This document shows positions 36,035 to 45,899 of a stretch of 64,000 nucleotides of DNA, in pieces. The stretch comes from Clostridium sp. UBA1056. GTDB taxonomy: Bacteria > Bacillota > Clostridia > Clostridiales > Clostridiaceae. How positions within the stretch are numbered: the stretch's first letter is position 1; each line of letters begins with the position of its first letter. Position numbers and translations under genes: made by a program. Under the pieces are notes generated by a model. That model was not told the origin of the DNA and did not search any database. It worked only from the letters and a program-made list of their open reading frames with translations. The stretch spans positions 83,032 through 147,031 of the forward strand of contig DCDL01000004.1 in assembly GCA_002316385.1 (NCBI GenBank). Direction: 5' to 3'.

Positions 36035-36721
36035 CTATATAATACCTTTTTCTTTTAAGCTTATATAAGCTTCGTTACCAATAATAACATGATCTAATAC
36101 TTCTATGCCTAGTAATGTTCCACATTCCCTTAGTCTTTTAGTTATCAGTATATCTTCTTTACTAGGGGTTGGATCACCTGATGGATGATTATGACATAAT
36201 ATCACAGATGCACTACTAAGTTTTATAGCCTCTATAAAGACTTCCCGTGGATGAACAATGGAACTATTTAAATTTCCTATTGAAATATCCTTAACCGATA
36301 TAATTATGTTTTTAGTATTCAACATAATTAGTTTGAAATATTCTTTCTTTAAATTTTTCATTTGTCCCATCATATAAATAGACACATCTTTGGGGCTATT
36401 TACTGCATACTCTGTGCCCGATTTAAAGGAATTAAATCTAGTGGCTAGCTCTGCAAGAGCTAAAATTTGAGTAGCTTTAGCCTCCCCTATTCCTTTTACT
36501 TGCTTTAAGCCACTAATACTGGAGCCTGAAATTCCATTTATACCTCCACAATGGGATAATAACCTATCACATAAATTCAAAACGCTCTCTTCCTTTGTTC
36601 CAGTCCTAAGTATAAGGGCCAAAAGTTCAGAATTAGATAGATATTCTGCTCCATATCTTAATATTTTTTCCCTAGGTCTTTCATTTTTAGGTAAATCTTT
36701 AATTTTTAATTTGTAGTTCAT
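36035..36721 (-). CDS. radC: RadC family protein (JAB/MPN domain)
   Basis: RadC proteins have a helix-hairpin-helix region (about 50-95, [14 protein letters not shown]) and a JAMM zinc domain with [14 protein letters not shown] (about 175-188). Despite the name a repair role is not established. The 228-residue length is normal. It sits between maf and mreB as in most firmicutes. Confidence 0.94.
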   Translation of the reverse strand: MNYKLKIKDLPKNERPREKILRYGAEYLSNSELLALILRTGTKEESVLNLCDRLLSHCGGINGISGSSISGLKQVKGIGEAKATQILALAELATRFNSFKSGTEYAVNSPKDVSIYMMGQMKNLKKEYFKLIMLNTKNIIISVKDISIGNLNSSIVHPREVFIEAIKLSSASVILCHNHPSGDPTPSKEDILITKRLRECGTLLGIEVLDHVIIGNEAYISLKEKGII

Positions 36722-36733
36722 AAACTAACTCCT

Positions 36734-37309
36734 TTATAGATTTACCCCCATCTCCCTTAGTGATAAATATAGAGTATTTAAAGGCAAGCCCACTACATTA
36801 TAATAGCACCCATTAATGCTCTCCACAAAAACAGCCGCATCATCTTGTATTCCATAGGCACCAGCCTTACCATTGCATTGTCCTGACTTTATATACCTAA
36901 GTATCATATCCTCAGATAGATTCATAAATTTAACTTCAGTACAAACACTTTTCCTGATTAGTTCATTATTTTCACTGTTTATTAAAACTAATCCTGAGTA
37001 AACTTTATGTACATTCCCACTGAGTGACTTTAGCATTTTAAATGCATCTTCATCATTTATTGGTTTCTCAAGAATTTCGCCATTTAAATATACTACAGTA
37101 TCACACCCTATGACAACACTCTTTTTCTGCACTTTATTCAAAATTTTTCTAGCCTTACCTTCAGCTAAATCACATACATATTTGTCTATATCATCTTGAA
37201 ACTTAATAGAATCTTCATCAAAGTTACTAACCTCTATTTGAAAATTATCTACTAAACGCTTTAACAACTCTTGTCTGCGTGGTGATGCAGAAGCTAATAC
37301 TATATTCAT
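36734..37309 (-). CDS. maf: Maf nucleotide pyrophosphatase
   Basis: Maf hydrolyses dTTP/UTP or modified nucleotides to monophosphates and has been linked to septum control. The 191-residue protein has SASPRRQELL (7-16) and GCDTVVYLNGEILEKP (about 68-83), with the conserved aspartate, and GKAGAYGIQD near 147. It is 12 bp upstream of radC. Confidence 0.95.
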   Translation of the reverse strand: MNIVLASASPRRQELLKRLVDNFQIEVSNFDEDSIKFQDDIDKYVCDLAEGKARKILNKVQKKSVVIGCDTVVYLNGEILEKPINDEDAFKMLKSLSGNVHKVYSGLVLINSENNELIRKSVCTEVKFMNLSEDMILRYIKSGQCNGKAGAYGIQDDAAVFVESINGCYYNVVGLPLNTLYLSLREMGVNL

Positions 37310-37318
37310 AACTTCCTC

Positions 37319-37579
37319 CTAGAATTTTTTATATAATACGATTGCCAAAATTATACCTATGATAGCCATTAAATTTAATCCAAAGCCTAGTCCAAAGGTT
37401 AATTCTAAAACCTTTAAATCAATTACTAAAGGGTTTTTTAGCCCTATAAAATATGTTTTTCCTAAAAAATTTAAGGCTTCAAAAGTACTTCCTAAAAATT
37501 CTCCAATAAAGCTTCCAGAAATGGCACCTAAGAGAGTTATAAACACATACTCTTTAGTGCTTTTATACGGTTTTCCCAT
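37319..37579 (-). CDS. DUF4321 membrane protein
   Basis: The 86-residue protein has two hydrophobic segments (about 14-30 and 62-82) with GAISGSFIGEFLGS and a GFGLNLMAIIGIILAIVLYKKF end. It matches, from memory, the small DUF4321 family found upstream of maf in clostridia. Function unknown. It is 9 bp ahead of maf. Confidence 0.75.
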   Translation of the reverse strand: MGKPYKSTKEYVFITLLGAISGSFIGEFLGSTFEALNFLGKTYFIGLKNPLVIDLKVLELTFGLGFGLNLMAIIGIILAIVLYKKF

Positions 37580-37720
37580 AAAAAATATCCCCCAGTATAT
37601 TTAAAATGTTCAATATACTATTTACATTAGCGATTAATATTTTATATCTAATATAGTGTAACATTTAATATTTTTTTACACAAGACTATAATAAATTTTT
37701 TAAACTTTTTTTATAAATTA

Positions 37721-37754
37721 AGGCTATCTGTAAACTTTTGTTCACAGATAGCCT
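37721..37754 (-). terminator. terminator of the SPOR-like gene
   Basis: AGGCTATCTGT (37721-37731) pairs with ACAGATAGCCT (37744-37754), 30 bp past the stop; TTTATAAAAAAAG follows on minus. Confidence 0.75.
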
Positions 37755-37784
37755 CATATCTACTTATTTATACTCATATCTAAA

Positions 37785-38546
37785 TTATTTTTTAAATTTT
37801 ACTAGTTGATCATAAATGTATTTCAAAACTTCTCCAGCTTTACTTTTATCGACCTCATCTGGAAGAGCTTTTATATATTCTTTCAAAGAATTAACTTCAT
37901 TATGTTGTTTCATATTTTCATCTATTTTATCTAGCCCATCAACCCACTTTTTAAATTCACTAGTATTAATAGATTTTACACCACTTTCTAAAGTTTTATT
38001 TACTATTTGTAATAAGCTATCTACAATTTCACAAAGTTGAGTAGTAGAGTCATCTTCTATAGGTATATTAATAATCATCTTTGAACTGTCTATTCCCTTT
38101 TCTTTTAAAATCGCAACTCCACTCTCTATATTTTTATCAGAATATATTCCAAAGTATACCTTTGATAGCTCTCCTTCTTGTCCTATAAAAGGATTACCAA
38201 AGGCAGATAGCTTACTTAAAGTTTCATCAGCATTCTGCTTTACCTTAAATACACCACACTGTAATATATAAAAATTATATTCTGATATAACTTCTTGACC
38301 CTTTACTTCACTTAATTTTTCAGTTTCTTTTGCTTCACCTTTCCCTACTTCTTTACCATTACTTTGTTGCTGTTTATTATTAATCTCTCCACCCTTAAGA
38401 AATCCTATTTTCCCTGAGTCTTTAAGTATAAATTTAAATATAAATGTTCCTAAAAGTAGTGCCATAAGTAAGGTTATAGCTAAGTAAAATAGAAATCTAT
38501 TATTTTTCTTTGGTTTAGATTTTATATTGTATCTTGTGTACTTCAT
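37785..38546 (-). CDS. SPOR-like bitopic membrane protein
   Basis: The 253-residue protein has a basic N-terminus, one membrane helix (about 19-42) and a Gly/Lys/Glu linker. A region of about 100-165 (YNFYILQCGVFKVKQNADETLSKL) has the RNP-like pattern of SPOR domains, which bind denuded septal peptidoglycan. The remainder is helical and charged. A role at division sites or in wall recognition is inferred from the fold and from the adjacent maf/mre genes. Confidence 0.65.
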   Translation of the reverse strand: MKYTRYNIKSKPKKNNRFLFYLAITLLMALLLGTFIFKFILKDSGKIGFLKGGEINNKQQQSNGKEVGKGEAKETEKLSEVKGQEVISEYNFYILQCGVFKVKQNADETLSKLSAFGNPFIGQEGELSKVYFGIYSDKNIESGVAILKEKGIDSSKMIINIPIEDDSTTQLCEIVDSLLQIVNKTLESGVKSINTSEFKKWVDGLDKIDENMKQHNEVNSLKEYIKALPDEVDKSKAGEVLKYIYDQLVKFKK

Positions 38547-38662
38547 TTTATACCCCCCATTTCTAATTAATATACATTAACTTTAAAATTTCAAATAATC
38601 TACCTTATTAATTTATATATATATTGGAGGATAAATATTACTATATAGTTTATTTTAAAAAT

Positions 38663-38687
38663 AAAAAATCGACAGAGTCGATTTTTT
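38663..38687. terminator. bidirectional terminator
   Basis: AAAAAATCGAC (38663-38673), loop AGA, GTCGATTTTTT (38677-38687): an 11-bp stem with A/T tails on both sides. Confidence 0.85.
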
Positions 38688-38729
38688 ATTAATTAATAGG
38701 TCTTTATTCTAATTCTTAATATTTAGCAT

Positions 38730-38832
38730 ATAAATTTTAAGAAAATTTCCATATTCAGCTTACTTAGAACCATAGATTACTCTAAGTAATATTAATAAAC
38801 TTTATTTATTGAAACTTATATATGAGTAGTAT
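38730..38832 (+). repeat. intergenic AT-rich imperfect palindrome, copy C
   Basis: Contains GTAATATTAATAAACTTTATTTATTGAAACTTATATAT, the same 3' block as copy A (2955-3050), with a diverged 5' block. Terminal blocks are imperfect inverted repeats. Confidence 0.5.
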
Positions 38833-38842
38833 GTTATTCTAC

Positions 38843-39331
38843 TTATTTATCATAACGAATTGATAGCCTAATTACTCTTCGAATAAATTTTTTTGCTTTT
38901 TCATAAGGCATACCATTAACTTCTAGAAACTTAAATATACCTAGATTATTACTTTCTATGGATTTAACAATTTTTTCCGTCCTCATAAATTCATAATCAT
39001 TTTCTTCATTCCATGAAATATCTTTAGTAGTGAAGTTACTTCCCTCTTCAAATCCTTTCAGTAATCTATTTCCGTTCTCCTGTACATATCTCTCTACATC
39101 ATCTTCAAAGTCTTCATCTAAATAGCCCTCTCTAGGCGTATCTATATTATCATTGGTTTCTTTTAAATCTATAACCTCAGCCACTTCTCTTTGCATTGGA
39201 TGTATAAAATTATTTCCTGGCATTATTCCCATCATACCACATGTAGATATAAAGTCTTTCATCTCATCAGGTAAAGAATTATGTGTCATAGGAGCTAAGG
39301 GTACAAATTCATATTCATTATCAAAAGCCAT
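38843..39331 (-). CDS. uncharacterised 162-residue acidic protein
   Basis: I do not recognise this protein. It starts MAFDNEYEFVPLAPMTHNSLPDEM behind GGAGGTATGTTC. It has a Met/Pro-rich region (about 30-50, CGMMGIMPGNNFIHPM), a long acidic middle with many D/E, and a C-terminal basic helix (KAKKFIRRVIRLSIRYDK). No signal peptide or membrane segment. The composition recalls small spore coat or cytoplasmic adaptor proteins, which is only an impression. It lies 69 bp downstream of a Xer-type recombinase. Confidence 0.7.
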   Translation of the reverse strand: MAFDNEYEFVPLAPMTHNSLPDEMKDFISTCGMMGIMPGNNFIHPMQREVAEVIDLKETNDNIDTPREGYLDEDFEDDVERYVQENGNRLLKGFEEGSNFTTKDISWNEENDYEFMRTEKIVKSIESNNLGIFKFLEVNGMPYEKAKKFIRRVIRLSIRYDK

Positions 39332-39399
39332 GAACATACCTCCATTTTTATATTACACTAAAAATGTATGCCTCTAACTTAAAATAAATTCCTAAAATT

Positions 39400-40374
39400 T
39401 TATATAATATCTATGTTATCGCCAGGATTATCTTTAAGCTTGTCTATAGAGTGAATATATCTATTAGTCGTTGCAATACTCCTATGAGCAGCGAATTCTC
39501 TAACCTTTTCTATGGTAGCTCCCTGCGTGATTGCCATAGTTATCGCTGTATGTCTAGTGGAGTGAACTTTGAGCTTTTTATCTATATTACATTGATTACA
39601 TACATTTTTTAGCATATAGTTTAGAGTACTTGGATTTAATTTTTCTCCATTTCTATTATTCGAGGAGTGTCCTATGAATAAATAGTTGTTTTTATACTCT
39701 TCCTTGTTCCTATTTGTGGCTGAAATATATTCTTCAATTAGCTTTTTTACCTTTGGTTGAAGTTTTACCAAATCTTTTTTACTTCCTTTTCTAGTTACTT
39801 CTATAACATCATATTCTCCATATTTTTTTATATGTAATATTTTTATATTTATGATTTCTGATTTCCTTAAAGCCGTGGTAAGTGCTAAAGCTAATATGGT
39901 TTTGTTTCTAAGTCCCAGTACAGTACTAGTATCAATGCTACTAAGTAGAATTCTACTTTCTTCCTCAGTTAAAAATTCCGTAACCTTATTAGTTACAATA
40001 GGTTTTTCCTCCCTCACATTAGCAAAGGGATTGAATTTAATAATCCTTATATCACTATAATTATCTTCATACTTCATAAGCCATTTATAAAGAGCAGAGA
40101 GACATGATATTTTTCTATTTATAGTCGCAGAAGATAATTCTTTATTTTGTAAATCTAATATAAACTTCTGGACGTGAAATACATTTACCCCCCTTATATC
40201 TTCTATAGTTATACTTGTTACATCATCTGTATTAAAGAAATCTTTTATGTCTTTTTCATAGCTAATAGCTGTATATTTACTTCTTCCTCCCTTTATATCC
40301 AGGAAGCATTGAATAAAATGTTTACTTCTCTCTAAATAGATTTCTTTACTACTATTTATTATTATTTCATTCAT
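39400..40374 (-). CDS. XerC/D-type tyrosine recombinase
   Basis: The 324-residue protein has an N-terminal SAM-like DNA-binding domain (about 12-105) and a catalytic domain with R170 (TALRKSEI), K196, H271 and R274 (HSTRH), H297 and nucleophile Y306. The pentad plus tyrosine is intact. It could be the chromosome-dimer recombinase or a stand-alone integrase. No att-like repeats or phage genes flank it, which favours a housekeeping role. It follows ptsH by 51 bp and a terminator. Confidence 0.88.
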   Translation of the reverse strand: MNEIIINSSKEIYLERSKHFIQCFLDIKGGRSKYTAISYEKDIKDFFNTDDVTSITIEDIRGVNVFHVQKFILDLQNKELSSATINRKISCLSALYKWLMKYEDNYSDIRIIKFNPFANVREEKPIVTNKVTEFLTEEESRILLSSIDTSTVLGLRNKTILALALTTALRKSEIINIKILHIKKYGEYDVIEVTRKGSKKDLVKLQPKVKKLIEEYISATNRNKEEYKNNYLFIGHSSNNRNGEKLNPSTLNYMLKNVCNQCNIDKKLKVHSTRHTAITMAITQGATIEKVREFAAHRSIATTNRYIHSIDKLKDNPGDNIDII

Positions 40375-40394
40375 AAAATCCTCCTATAGAACAA

Positions 40395-40416
40395 AAGAAC
40401 CGCCTAAGCAGTTCTT
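40395..40416 (-). terminator. hairpin after ptsH
   Basis: AAGAAC pairs with GTTCTT, with an internal GC pair, between ptsH and the recombinase; TTTTGTTC follows on minus. Confidence 0.65.
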
Positions 40417-40425
40417 CTATCTCAA

Positions 40426-40680
40426 TTATAATACTTCTACAGTAGAAATAATTTCTTTAAGCGCAAGTTCTTCATCAGTTCCATTGGTTATAATTTTTAC
40501 TGTGTAGCCCTTATTAACTCCTAAGGACAACACTCCAATAAGACTTTTAGCATTAGCTCCTTTACCATTACATTCTAAGGTAACTTCACACTTGAATGTA
40601 GTAGCTTTTTGTACTAGTAAAGTTGCTGGCCTTGCATGTAATCCCTGTGGATTATTAATTATCATTTCCTTTGTTAGCAT
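40426..40680 (-). CDS. ptsH: phosphocarrier protein HPr
   Basis: HPr carries phosphate from enzyme I to sugar permeases and, when phosphorylated on serine, acts with CcpA in catabolite control. The 84-residue protein has H15 in GLHARPA and S46 in NAKSLIGVLSLGV, so both phosphorylation sites are present and it is not a Crh. It is transcribed after the aminotransferase gene, 24 bp downstream, away from ptsI. Confidence 0.95.
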   Translation of the reverse strand: MLTKEMIINNPQGLHARPATLLVQKATTFKCEVTLECNGKGANAKSLIGVLSLGVNKGYTVKIITNGTDEELALKEIISTVEVL

Positions 40681-40704
40681 ATTATCACCTCATTTATGAG
40701 AATA

Positions 40705-41898
40705 TTATTTTATGCCATTAACAAAGTCTTCTATTCTATTCAATCCTTTTTCTATGTTTTCCATAGATGTCGCATAAGATAATCTTATAAAATCATCTAC
40801 TCCAAAAGCAATACCTGGTATTACTGCTACCTTCTCCTTCTCAAGAAGTAGGTCACTAAATGTAAGAGAATCTTTTATAAGCTTTCCGTCCACTTCCTTA
40901 TTTAACACCTTTGATATATTAACCATAACGTAAAATGCACCTTCTGGTTTAACACAAGATAAATTATTTATAGAATTAATTCTATCTACCATGAAATCTC
41001 TTCTCTTTTTAAACTCCTGCTTCATTCTTTCAACTTCACTTTGATCTCCATTCAAAGCTTCAACAGATGCATATTGAGATATTGAGCATGGATTTGAAGT
41101 AGTATGACTTTGTATATTTGACATTAATGAAGTTATCTTCTCACTAGCTGCTGCATAACCAATTCTCCATCCAGTCATAGCATAAGCTTTTGAAACCCCA
41201 TTTATTACTATTGTTCTGTTATAAGCATCTTCAGATAAACTTGCTATAGAAATATGACCACTTTCTCCATATAAAAGTTTTTCATATATTTCATCTGATA
41301 TAATTATTATATCATGTTTTTGTGCAAAAGTTGCAATTTTTTCTAACTCTTCTTTCGTATAAGCTGTTCCTGTTGGATTATTAGGACTATTTAGTATCAT
41401 AGCTTTAGTTTTATCATTAACTGCTTTTTCTAAAGCTTCTACAGTTAGTTTAAAGGAATTACTCTCTTGAGTTTCAACAAAAGTTGCAACCCCATCGGCC
41501 AATTGTACAAGTTCTGGATAACTAACCCAATATGGAGCACCTATTAAAACTTCATCTCCTGGATTTAATATAGCTTGAAAAACATTTGCTAGGCACTGCT
41601 TAGCTCCTGTAGAAATGATTATCTGAGAAGTTTTATATGTTAAGCTATTATCTCTTTTCAACTTATTTACAATTGCTTCTTTTAATTCAATTATTCCTGA
41701 AGCTGCTGTATATCTTGTTTGACCAGCTTCAATTGCTTTTATAGCTGCTTGTTGAATATTTTTTGGAGTATTAAAATCTGGCTCTCCTGCACCAAAGCCT
41801 ATAACATCAATCCCCTCTGCTTTCATCTTTTTAGCTTTTGCTGTGATTGCTAATGTAAGTGATGGTGAAATTTCCATTGCCTTTTTTGACAGCATCAT
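40705..41898 (-). CDS. aspB: aspartate aminotransferase (class I PLP)
   Basis: Catalyses aspartate/2-oxoglutarate transamination. The 397-residue product starts at 41898 behind GGGGGTAGTTAC. Motifs: GAGEPDFNTP (about 35), NSPNNPTGTAY (about 170) and the PLP lysine in NGVSKAYAMTGWRIGY (about 235). The best match is the AspB/I-gamma subgroup; related alanine or aromatic activity cannot be excluded. Confidence 0.92.
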   Translation of the reverse strand: MMLSKKAMEISPSLTLAITAKAKKMKAEGIDVIGFGAGEPDFNTPKNIQQAAIKAIEAGQTRYTAASGIIELKEAIVNKLKRDNSLTYKTSQIIISTGAKQCLANVFQAILNPGDEVLIGAPYWVSYPELVQLADGVATFVETQESNSFKLTVEALEKAVNDKTKAMILNSPNNPTGTAYTKEELEKIATFAQKHDIIIISDEIYEKLLYGESGHISIASLSEDAYNRTIVINGVSKAYAMTGWRIGYAAASEKITSLMSNIQSHTTSNPCSISQYASVEALNGDQSEVERMKQEFKKRRDFMVDRINSINNLSCVKPEGAFYVMVNISKVLNKEVDGKLIKDSLTFSDLLLEKEKVAVIPGIAFGVDDFIRLSYATSMENIEKGLNRIEDFVNGIK

Positions 41899-42349
41899 TG
41901 TAACTACCCCCATTAATACTTATTCTTTACAATATAAAATAATTAAAACTATCCTTAGATAATAAAATTTATCTTATTTAAACCTTTTCATGCACTTATC
42001 CCTGAACAAATAAGACAAACACTTGGATATTTACATATAATGAATTTTTCAATTCATTGCAATTTCATATGAAAGATATACTTCATACATGTATAATACC
42101 ACTTATTAAATATAGTGTAAAGATTATATGGGAATTTTAACATACTATTATTATTCTCATTTTTCTATTTTTACATACCTATTTTTAGAGACTTTGCCCT
42201 TATTTTTAAACAAATATAAAGATATGAAATCAAAGCTCTTAACTTCATATCTTTATGTTCGTTTATTCACTTCTTAATTACTTATATTTGTAAATAAAAT
42301 CTAAACCTTTACTCTTTAAGTACTTATTTAGCAATCAATATTAATCTAT
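41899..42349. other. intergenic region between spoVS and aspB
   Basis: Holds the spoVS terminator at 42216-42256 and about 300 bp of AT-rich upstream sequence for aspB. I see no T-box or other known leader and no ORF. Confidence 0.6.
42216..42256 (-). terminator. terminator of spoVS
   Basis: ATAAAGATATGAA (42216-42228) pairs with TTCATATCTTTAT (42244-42256) around a 15-nt loop; TTTGTTTAAAAATA follows on minus. Confidence 0.75.
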
Positions 42350-42610
42350 TTATTTAGACTGTACTATTAATTTAATGGCTGTTCTTTCTTCCCCATCAAT
42401 TTCTACATCTGTAAATGCTGGTATACATACCAGATCAACTCCACTAGGTGCTACGAATCCCCTAGCTATCGCCACCGCCTTCACCGCTTGATTTATTGCA
42501 CCTGCACCTATAGCTTGAATTTCTGCTCCATTGCTTTGTTTTAGCACACCAGCTAATGCTCCTGCAACAGAATTAGGATTAGATCTTGCTGAAACTTTTA
42601 ATACCTCCAT
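42350..42610 (-). CDS. spoVS: stage V sporulation protein S
   Basis: SpoVS is a small Alba-like protein needed for coat assembly and septation control in Bacillus. The 86-residue protein begins MEVLKVSARSNPNSVAGALAGVLKQ and contains GAGAINQAVKAVAIARG, near-identical to the family consensus. Preceded by AGGAGG. Common next to rny in clostridia. Confidence 0.97.
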   Translation of the reverse strand: MEVLKVSARSNPNSVAGALAGVLKQSNGAEIQAIGAGAINQAVKAVAIARGFVAPSGVDLVCIPAFTDVEIDGEERTAIKLIVQSK

Positions 42611-42762
42611 AATAAACCTCCTACTACGATTACTACTTATAGTTTAATTAATATTATTTAACCCCTATATACTATTTCTACACTTGATTGAAAATTCCTT
42701 TTATTGAGAATATAAATCTCTTCCATTGCAAAATATAATTAAACTCCAAATAATAAAAATAA

Positions 42763-42787
42763 AAGCCTCCTATTAAATAGGAGGCTT
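42763..42787 (-). terminator. terminator of rny
   Basis: AAGCCTCCTAT and ATAGGAGGCTT form an 11-bp stem with a 3-nt loop, followed on minus by TTATTTTTATTATT. Confidence 0.9.
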
Positions 42788-42807
42788 AACCTTTTCATTA
42801 CTTAATT

Positions 42808-44361
42808 TTACTTTGCATATTCTACTGCTCTTGTTTCTCTGATAACATTAACTTTTATTTGACCTGGATATTCTAATTCTGATTCTATCTTCTTCACAAT
42901 ATCTCTAGCCACTTCAATCGCTCCTGCATCATCAACATCTTCTGGTTTAATCATAATTCTAATTTCTCTTCCGGCTTGAATTGCATATGACTTTTCTACA
43001 CATTCATATGAATTTGCGATTTCTTCTAATTTCTCTAATCTTTTGATATATGCTTCTAGAGTTTCTCTTCTTGCACCCGGTCTAGCTGCAGATATAGCAT
43101 CCGCTGCTTGAACTAGCACTGCTTCTAAAGATTGATACTCTACATCTCCATGATGAGCCGCAATTGCATTTACAACTATTGGAGATTCGTGACATTTTTT
43201 AGCTATTTCAGCACCAATTAGTGCATGTGGTCCTTCTACTTCATGGTCTACAGCTTTACCAATATCATGTAATAATCCTGCTCTCTTTGCGATAGTAGGA
43301 TCTATTCCAAGCTCTGATGCCATAAGCCCTGCTAAGTATGAAACTTCTATAGAATGCTTTAATACATTTTGACCATAACTAGTTCTATATTTCAATCTTC
43401 CTAAAAGTCTGATTATTTCCACATGTAATCCATGGATACCAGTTTCAAAGGTGGCCTGCTCACCCTCTTCTCTTATGTCATTTTCAACATCTTTCTTCGC
43501 TTTTTCAACCATTTCCTCAATTCTTGCTGGATGTATTCTTCCATCAACTATTAGTTTTTCTAAGGCAATCTTAGCTACCTCTCTTCTAATAGGATCGAAA
43601 GCTGAAAGAATAACAGCTTCTGGAGTATCATCTATTATTAAATCAACTCCTGTTAAAGTTTCAAGGGCTCTTATATTTCTACCTTCACGCCCAATAATCC
43701 TTCCCTTCATTTCATCGTTAGGAAGTGATACAACATGTACTGTAGATTCAGCTACATGATCTGCTGCACATCTCTGTATAGCATATGTTATAATTTCTCT
43801 CGCCTTTTTATCAGCCTCTTCTTTAGCTTTAGATTCAACTTCTTTAATCATTATTGCCGTTTCATGTTTAATTTCTCTCTTAACTTCATCTAATAGTATT
43901 TGCTTTGCTTCTTCTGAGGTTAATCCTGCTACTCTTTGTAGCTCTTCTCTTACACTATTATATAACTCTTGTATTCCTGATTCTAATGTTTCAACCTCTT
44001 GTTGTTTTTTAGATAATCCTTCTTCTTTTTTCTCTATAGCTAGGGTTTTCTTATCCAAAGTCTCTTCTTTTTGAAGAACCCTTCTCTCTAATCGCTGAAG
44101 TTCATTTCTTCTTTCTCTTGATTCTTTATCAAAATCAGATCTTAATCTATGAACTTCTTCTTTAGCCTCAAGAATAGCTTCCTTCTTTTTAGATTCAGCA
44201 TCTTTTTGAGCTTCATTTAAAATCTTTTTAGCTTCTTCTTCAGATTTAGATACATTTGCTAAAGATATATTCTTTCTTGTATAAATAAAAACAAAAATAG
44301 CAACTAAACAAACAACTAGCGCAATAGCTATTATAAAAATAATTTGACTTGCTTCATTCAA
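42808..44361 (-). CDS. rny: ribonuclease Y
   Basis: RNase Y is the membrane-anchored endonuclease that starts mRNA decay in firmicutes. The 517-residue protein has an N-terminal membrane helix (about 5-27), a long coiled coil (about 38-190), a KH domain with [15 protein letters not shown] (about 215-229) and an HD domain with [15 protein letters not shown] (about 363-377). Preceded by AGGAGGTG. Monocistronic, with a terminator and 400 bp to recA. Confidence 0.97.
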   Translation of the reverse strand: MNEASQIIFIIAIALVVCLVAIFVFIYTRKNISLANVSKSEEEAKKILNEAQKDAESKKKEAILEAKEEVHRLRSDFDKESRERRNELQRLERRVLQKEETLDKKTLAIEKKEEGLSKKQQEVETLESGIQELYNSVREELQRVAGLTSEEAKQILLDEVKREIKHETAIMIKEVESKAKEEADKKAREIITYAIQRCAADHVAESTVHVVSLPNDEMKGRIIGREGRNIRALETLTGVDLIIDDTPEAVILSAFDPIRREVAKIALEKLIVDGRIHPARIEEMVEKAKKDVENDIREEGEQATFETGIHGLHVEIIRLLGRLKYRTSYGQNVLKHSIEVSYLAGLMASELGIDPTIAKRAGLLHDIGKAVDHEVEGPHALIGAEIAKKCHESPIVVNAIAAHHGDVEYQSLEAVLVQAADAISAARPGARRETLEAYIKRLEKLEEIANSYECVEKSYAIQAGREIRIMIKPEDVDDAGAIEVARDIVKKIESELEYPGQIKVNVIRETRAVEYAK

Positions 44362-44769
44362 TTTCCAACACCTCCTTTGCTTATTTTATGACATATATTA
44401 GCAGTAAAATGAAAGCTTGAAAAGGTGCATATTCTATTCAATTCCTATATTATATTAAACCAGTATTTGTATTCATTTTATATTACTTTAACATCATTGT
44501 CAAGTTTATTGATAAATACTACAATCTCCCGTAAAGTAGACTCCATGCGTGGTTTCGTCCTTTGAAATTTTTTTAAATTAGAATAACACCTTTAATTTTC
44601 TATCAAAATATCATACATTTAAATTATATATCTATTTTTATATTTCATACATAATCTGGTGAATTCTAAGCAAAAAATAAGTAAAACTTAAAGTCCTTAT
44701 TTAAACTTAAAGTTTTACTTACGCCCTTATCATATATAAATGTATTTTTATATTATTTTAATAAAAACT
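44362..44769. other. intergenic region between recA and rny
   Basis: Contains the recA terminator hairpin (44679-44720). The remainder, AT-rich sequence upstream of rny, shows no ORF or recognised RNA. Confidence 0.6.
44679..44720 (-). terminator. hairpin downstream of recA
   Basis: AAGTAAAACTT (44679-44689) pairs with AAGTTTTACTT (44710-44720) around a 20-nt partly paired loop; ATTTTTTGC follows on minus. Confidence 0.65.
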
Positions 44770-45804
44770 CTAACCTTCTTCTACTTGATTCTTAACCTTT
44801 GGTGTACCACTATATAGTGGTAGAGAATACTTCTCTCTTATTTTATTCTCTATTTCATTAGCAATCTCTGGATTTTCTTTAAAGAAGTTTTTAGCATTTT
44901 CTCTTCCTTGACCTAGTCTTACATCTCCGTACGCAAACCAAGCACCACTTTTCTGTACTATCTCTTCTTTAACACCGATATCTAGTATATCTCCAACCTT
45001 AGATATTCCTTCACCATACATAATATCAAATTCTGCTTGCTTAAATGGTGGCGCAACTTTATTCTTAGTTATTTTAGCTCTAGTTCTATTTCCTAAGAAG
45101 GTTTCTCCTTGTTTAATAGTATCTATCTTTCTTACATCAATTCTTACAGATGCATAGAATTTAAGAGCTCTTCCTCCTGGAGTTGTCTCTGGATTTCCAA
45201 ACATAACTCCAACTTTTTCTCTCAATTGATTTATAAATATAGTAGAACATTTTGATTTGTTTATAGAACCAGTAAGCTTTCTTAAAGCTTGAGACATAAG
45301 TCTAGCTTGAAGACCTACATGGGAATCTCCCATTTCACCTTCAATTTCAGCCTTTGGAACTAAGGCAGCAACAGAGTCTATAACTACTATATCTATTGCA
45401 CCGGATCTAACTAAGGCTTCGGTAATTTCAAGAGCCTGCTCTCCTGTATCTGGTTGAGATACTATTAAGTTATCTATATCTACGCCTAATGCCTTTGCAT
45501 AAACCGGATCAAGGGCATGCTCTGCATCTATGTAGGCTGCACATCCACCTTGTCTTTGTGCTTCTGCAACTACATGCAAGGCTACAGTAGTTTTACCTGA
45601 AGATTCTGGTCCAAATATCTCAATTATTCTTCCTCTTGGAACTCCACCAATTCCTAATGCAATATCTAGCCCTAAACATCCTGTAGATATACAGTCTATA
45701 TTTAAAGCGCTTTCTTCTCCTAATTTCATTATTGAGCCCTTACCAAACTGCTTCTCTATTTGACCCATAGCTGCTTCTAATGCTTTTAATTTATCGTTAT
45801 TCAT
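44770..45804 (-). CDS. recA: recombinase A
   Basis: RecA forms the strand-exchange filament and stimulates LexA self-cleavage. The 344-residue product starts at 45804 (AAAGGGGAATTT ahead) as [24 protein letters not shown]. Walker [10 protein letters not shown] (about 66-74), [14 protein letters not shown] and the [12 protein letters not shown] loop L2 region are all present. A promoter and an SOS-box dyad lie directly upstream. Confidence 0.98.
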   Translation of the reverse strand: MNNDKLKALEAAMGQIEKQFGKGSIMKLGEESALNIDCISTGCLGLDIALGIGGVPRGRIIEIFGPESSGKTTVALHVVAEAQRQGGCAAYIDAEHALDPVYAKALGVDIDNLIVSQPDTGEQALEITEALVRSGAIDIVVIDSVAALVPKAEIEGEMGDSHVGLQARLMSQALRKLTGSINKSKCSTIFINQLREKVGVMFGNPETTPGGRALKFYASVRIDVRKIDTIKQGETFLGNRTRAKITKNKVAPPFKQAEFDIMYGEGISKVGDILDIGVKEEIVQKSGAWFAYGDVRLGQGRENAKNFFKENPEIANEIENKIREKYSLPLYSGTPKVKNQVEEG

Positions 45805-45838
45805 AAATTCCCCTTTAGGGTTCACATCCTTCCATTGC

Positions 45839-45850
45839 GAACAGTAGTTC
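45839..45850. promoter_or_regulatory. LexA (SOS) box of recA
   Basis: GAACAGTAGTTC is a perfect GAAC-N4-GTTC dyad, the core of the firmicute LexA box. It sits 10 bp downstream of the recA -10 element, where bound LexA would block initiation. Confidence 0.75.
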
Positions 45851-45860
45851 TTATATATTT

Positions 45861-45889
45861 ATTATATAATATTTAATTTATCAGGTCAA
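45861..45889 (-). promoter_or_regulatory. recA promoter
   Basis: On minus, TTGACC (45889-45884), a 17-bp spacer and TATAAT (45866-45861): a consensus-like sigma-A promoter directly upstream of the SOS dyad. Confidence 0.85.
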
Positions 45890-45899
45890 GTTTTATAAT

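Larger units (their letters stand above)
38547..38842. other. intergenic region with terminator and repeat copy C
   Basis: Contains the palindromic terminator at 38663-38687 and the third copy of the AT-rich repeat at about 38730-38832. No gene seen. Confidence 0.6.

Noticed and set aside
39400..40374. Tyrosine recombinase as a sign of a prophage or integrated element
   Set aside because: No phage, plasmid or conjugation genes, direct repeats or tRNA target nearby; neighbours are housekeeping genes.
41899..42215. T-box or amino-acid riboswitch upstream of aspartate aminotransferase
   Set aside because: No T-box sequence (GGGTGGNACCGCG) or conserved riboswitch core is visible.
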